This document shows positions 5,101-6,327 of a DNA stretch of 6,327 bases, piece by piece. The DNA comes from CAJKWP01 sp050943075. Lineage in GTDB: Bacteria; Bacillota; Clostridia; Christensenellales; UBA1242. The DNA lies in the NCBI GenBank assembly GCA_050943075.1, contig JBMNOM010000048.1:1-6327 (forward strand), read 5' to 3'. The notes under the pieces are model-generated. The model ran no database searches, was not told the DNA's origin, and was given only the letters and a program-made list of their open reading frames with translations. The first letter of the stretch is position 1. Each line of letters begins with the position of its first letter. The translations under genes were made by a program, and so were the position numbers.

Positions 5101-5520
5101 TTACATTACCATGAAATTATCAAGTTTTTTATTTGCTTTATCAAATTGTTTTTTATATCTAACAATAAAATTAATAACATCTTCTTCTGTGAAGATTTTG
5201 TTTTGAGTTCTAATTTCATCTGAAATTAAAAACAATTTGTTTTCTTTAATTTTTGCGTGGTGCGCTTCAATTATATTATGAATTTCTTTTGGAAATTTGT
5301 TTTTGTATGATCCAATGTTAAAACTGTCAAGCCTTGCAACCAAAATGCAAGTTTTAATAACATTTTCAGAAACACCAATTGAAACACCTTTTGGGTGTTT
5401 TGGAATACACACAGAAAAACCAGTTTTTTTGTGAACGTAAATGTGATGAGAGCCTTTTGAACTTCTAAATTCAAAACCAGACAATAACACAACTTTTTCA
5501 ATTTCATTAAAGCTGAACAT
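5101..5520 (-). CDS. hicA: HicA-like mRNA interferase toxin with a long C-terminal extension
   Basis: HicA toxins are small double-stranded-RNA-binding-fold ribonucleases that cut mRNA until neutralised by HicB. Residues 4-62 match the family: a first helix (FNEIEKVVLLSG), then GFEFRSSKGSHHIYVH with the signature GSHH (23-26) that carries the catalytic histidine. The strand FSVCIPKHPKG and a final helix (ENVIKTCILVA) follow. Typical HicA ends about here, at 60-80 residues, but this protein continues to residue 139. The extra part (about 66-139) is charged, mostly helical by appearance, and includes TEEDVINFIVRYKKQFDKA. I do not recognise it. The start ATG at 5518-5520 overlaps the hicB stop by one base (TAATG), and GGAGG lies 10 nt upstream inside the end of hicB, so translation is probably coupled. 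Order is antitoxin first, toxin second. No frameshift or stop is seen in the frame, so the toxin appears intact. Confidence 0.82.
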   Translation of the reverse strand: MFSFNEIEKVVLLSGFEFRSSKGSHHIYVHKKTGFSVCIPKHPKGVSIGVSENVIKTCILVARLDSFNIGSYKNKFPKEIHNIIEAHHAKIKENKLFLISDEIRTQNKIFTEEDVINFIVRYKKQFDKANKKLDNFMVM

Positions 5521-5774
5521 TATGCATCCACCTCCACAAGCAAAACTGTTGAGCCAGCTGGCAAAGCAGCTTCAACTTTTTCCAACGAACTTGGCATTAC
5601 GCCTTGGTTTTCTGGAAGTTCAAGCCAAGCAAAAAGCAAGTCTTTTGCCATTTCCATGGCTTCTTCCATTCCAACTCCAAATGTGTATGCACCCAAAAAA
5701 TCTGGAAAAGAAACATTAAAAATTTCTTTGTCGTGCACGTCTTGTGTAAAGATTGCTGGGAAAGCTTTTTTCAT
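5520..5774 (-). CDS. hicB: HicB-family antitoxin, short form
   Basis: HicB binds and inhibits HicA. The 84-residue protein has the typical HicB opening, FPAIFT followed by a turn and FNVSFPDFLGAYTFG. The helix MEEAMEMAKDLLFAWLEL and the conserved PSSLEKV and VLLVEVD segments follow. This corresponds to the partly degenerate RNase H-like core alone. Many HicB proteins carry a C-terminal helix-turn-helix or ribbon-helix-helix domain for autorepression, and none is present here. If the operon is autoregulated, DNA binding must come from elsewhere. The ATG at 5772-5774 has AAGGGA about 5 nt upstream. The gene is transcribed from a near-consensus promoter and shares one base with hicA. Confidence 0.88.
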   Translation of the reverse strand: MKKAFPAIFTQDVHDKEIFNVSFPDFLGAYTFGVGMEEAMEMAKDLLFAWLELPENQGVMPSSLEKVEAALPAGSTVLLVEVDA

Positions 5775-5803
5775 AAAAATCCCTTTAATTTAGTGTTTAA
5801 TTC

Positions 5804-5832
5804 ATAATATAACAAAAGCTTCTTTTTGTCAA
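5804..5832 (-). promoter_or_regulatory. Promoter of hicBA
   Basis: On the minus strand TTGACA (5827-5832), 17 bp, TATTAT (5804-5809): a near-consensus sigma-A promoter about 30 bp before hicB. The spacer holds a small inverted repeat, AAAAG-N3-CTTTT (5814-5826), a possible operator. Confidence 0.85.
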
Positions 5833-5865
5833 GAAACATTAAAACAAAACCACTCTTGACAAAAA
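5823..5865. repeat. 12-bp perfect inverted repeat spanning both divergent -35 boxes
   Basis: tttttgtcaaga (5823-5834) and tcttgacaaaaa (5854-5865) are exact reverse complements separated by 19 bp. Each arm contains the -35 box of one of the two divergent promoters. Six bases per arm are the shared consensus -35, but identity extends to 12. It lies upstream of both predicted transcription starts, so it would act as DNA, not as an RNA hairpin. Confidence 0.8.
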
Positions 5866-5884
5866 CACTTTTATACCTTATTAT
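5856..5884 (+). promoter_or_regulatory. Promoter of the HAD phosphatase gene
   Basis: TTGACA (5856-5861), 17 bp, TATTAT (5879-5884) lies about 19 bp before the start codon. Both hexamers and the spacing are the same as in the opposing hicBA promoter. Confidence 0.82.
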
Positions 5885-5902
5885 TAAAGAAAGAGAGGCC
5901 GA

Positions 5903-6327
5903 ATGGAAAAAGAAAAATTTTACATATTTTTAGACATTGACGGAGTGCTTTGGGATTTTGGACATCTTATCAATGCACTTAACAAACAAATTCCATATAA
6001 AAATACAGCTGTTAAATATTTCAAAAAAGAAAGCATGGATGCGCTTAACTTTTTAATTGAAAATTTGCAAAATGTTTATGATGTTGAACTTGTGATAACT
6101 TCAACTTGGCGCAAAAACATGAAATTGGTGGAAAAAGTTTTAACCAAAAACAAACTTGCATACAACAAACCTCTTCAAAGAACAGAAATCACTTCACACA
6201 GCATTCGTGGCCAAGAAATTGAGGATTTTCTTAAAGACAAACCAAACAAAGAAAACATTGTGATTATCGATGATGTGACAAAAGACATTTTTGCTTTCTT
6301 TTCAATGAAAAACATAATTAAAACAAG
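5903..6327 (+). CDS. HAD-fold phosphatase of the Swiss Army Knife RNA-repair type, 3' end outside the window
   Basis: The frame is open from ATG at 5903-5905 to the window end (141 codons, no stop). HAD motif I is FLDIDGVL, with nucleophile D11 and acid/base D13. Motif II is the strand ending VITSTWR (64-70, T66 or S67). Motif IV is IVIIDD (119-124) with D123/D124 for magnesium. The STWR and IRGQEIEDFL features match stand-alone HAD domains related to those in 'Swiss Army Knife' RNA repair proteins (Pfam HAD_SAK type). These are thought to remove terminal phosphates from nucleic acid, but the substrate of stand-alone members is not settled. A GAGAGG ribosome binding site lies 4 nt before the ATG. 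The protein is cytoplasmic with no membrane segment. Family members are about 150-170 residues, so little is probably missing. It is divergent from hicBA with a matching promoter. A generic small-molecule HAD phosphatase is the alternative. Confidence 0.8.
   Translation, partial: MEKEKFYIFLDIDGVLWDFGHLINALNKQIPYKNTAVKYFKKESMDALNFLIENLQNVYDVELVITSTWRKNMKLVEKVLTKNKLAYNKPLQRTEITSHSIRGQEIEDFLKDKPNKENIVIIDDVTKDIFAFFSMKNIIKT

Noticed and set aside
5014..5223. Plus-strand 69-codon open frame
   Set aside because: It has no ribosome binding site, runs across the hicBA terminator and is antisense to the end of hicA. Its protein is low-complexity Phe/Ile/Asn-rich, as expected from AT-rich DNA read in the wrong frame.
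5522..5807. Two plus-strand open frames opposite hicB
   Set aside because: They lie entirely antisense to hicB or its leader, overlap each other, lack start signals and show no family features.
5823..5865. Inverted repeat as a terminator or RNA hairpin
   Set aside because: It lies upstream of both predicted transcription starts and has a 19-nt gap, so a DNA-level role is more likely.
1..6327. CRISPR array, tRNA or rRNA genes, insertion sequence ends, prophage
   Set aside because: No regularly spaced repeats, no cloverleaf-like GC-rich segment, no transposase or integrase frame and no terminal repeats were seen on either strand.

Overview
The window is strongly AT-rich and uses the standard code (Trp is TGG, TGA is not read through). 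It has clear sigma-70/sigma-A type promoters, AAGGAGG-like ribosome binding sites and many short A/T-flanked intrinsic terminators. Together these suggest a low-GC Bacillota-type (Firmicutes) bacterium, perhaps an uncultured gut lineage. That placement is an inference from composition and signals, as no rRNA or clade-specific marker is present. No insertion sequence, tRNA, CRISPR array or phage gene was seen.

Eight genes lie on the minus strand and one, cut by the window end, on the plus strand. Reading along the minus strand from high to low coordinates: a hicB-hicA toxin-antitoxin operon (5774-5101), a small GNAT acetyltransferase (4959-4684), a membrane-anchored or exported HExxH metalloprotease (4566-3226), a trimeric-type dUTPase (3114-2662), an M14-family zinc carboxypeptidase (2409-1528), a Bcp/PrxQ peroxiredoxin (1467-1009) and a membrane-anchored extracellular protein of unknown function (924-37). 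Divergent from hicBA, on the plus strand from 5903, is a HAD-fold phosphatase of the type found in 'Swiss Army Knife' RNA-repair proteins, open at position 6327.

Most genes look like short independent transcription units, each with its own promoter and most with their own terminator. hicBA is a true operon with a 1-nt stop/start overlap. The peptidase and the peroxiredoxin have no visible terminator between them and may be partly co-transcribed. The dUTPase and peroxiredoxin are housekeeping functions (nucleotide-pool sanitation, peroxide defence). The M14 enzyme may act on peptides or muropeptides. The two membrane-anchored proteins probably work outside the cell.

The most interesting part is the right end. 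hicBA and the HAD gene are fired by back-to-back promoters with identical hexamers (TTGACA, 17 bp, TATTAT). Their -35 boxes lie inside the arms of a perfect 12-bp inverted repeat. The HicA protein carries an unusual C-terminal extension of roughly 70 residues. The second area worth checking is the metalloprotease, whose zinc motif ends in Asp and which has a large uncharacterised C-terminal part. Nothing here proves a new system, but the RNA-cleaving toxin facing a possible RNA-repair phosphatase is a testable hypothesis.
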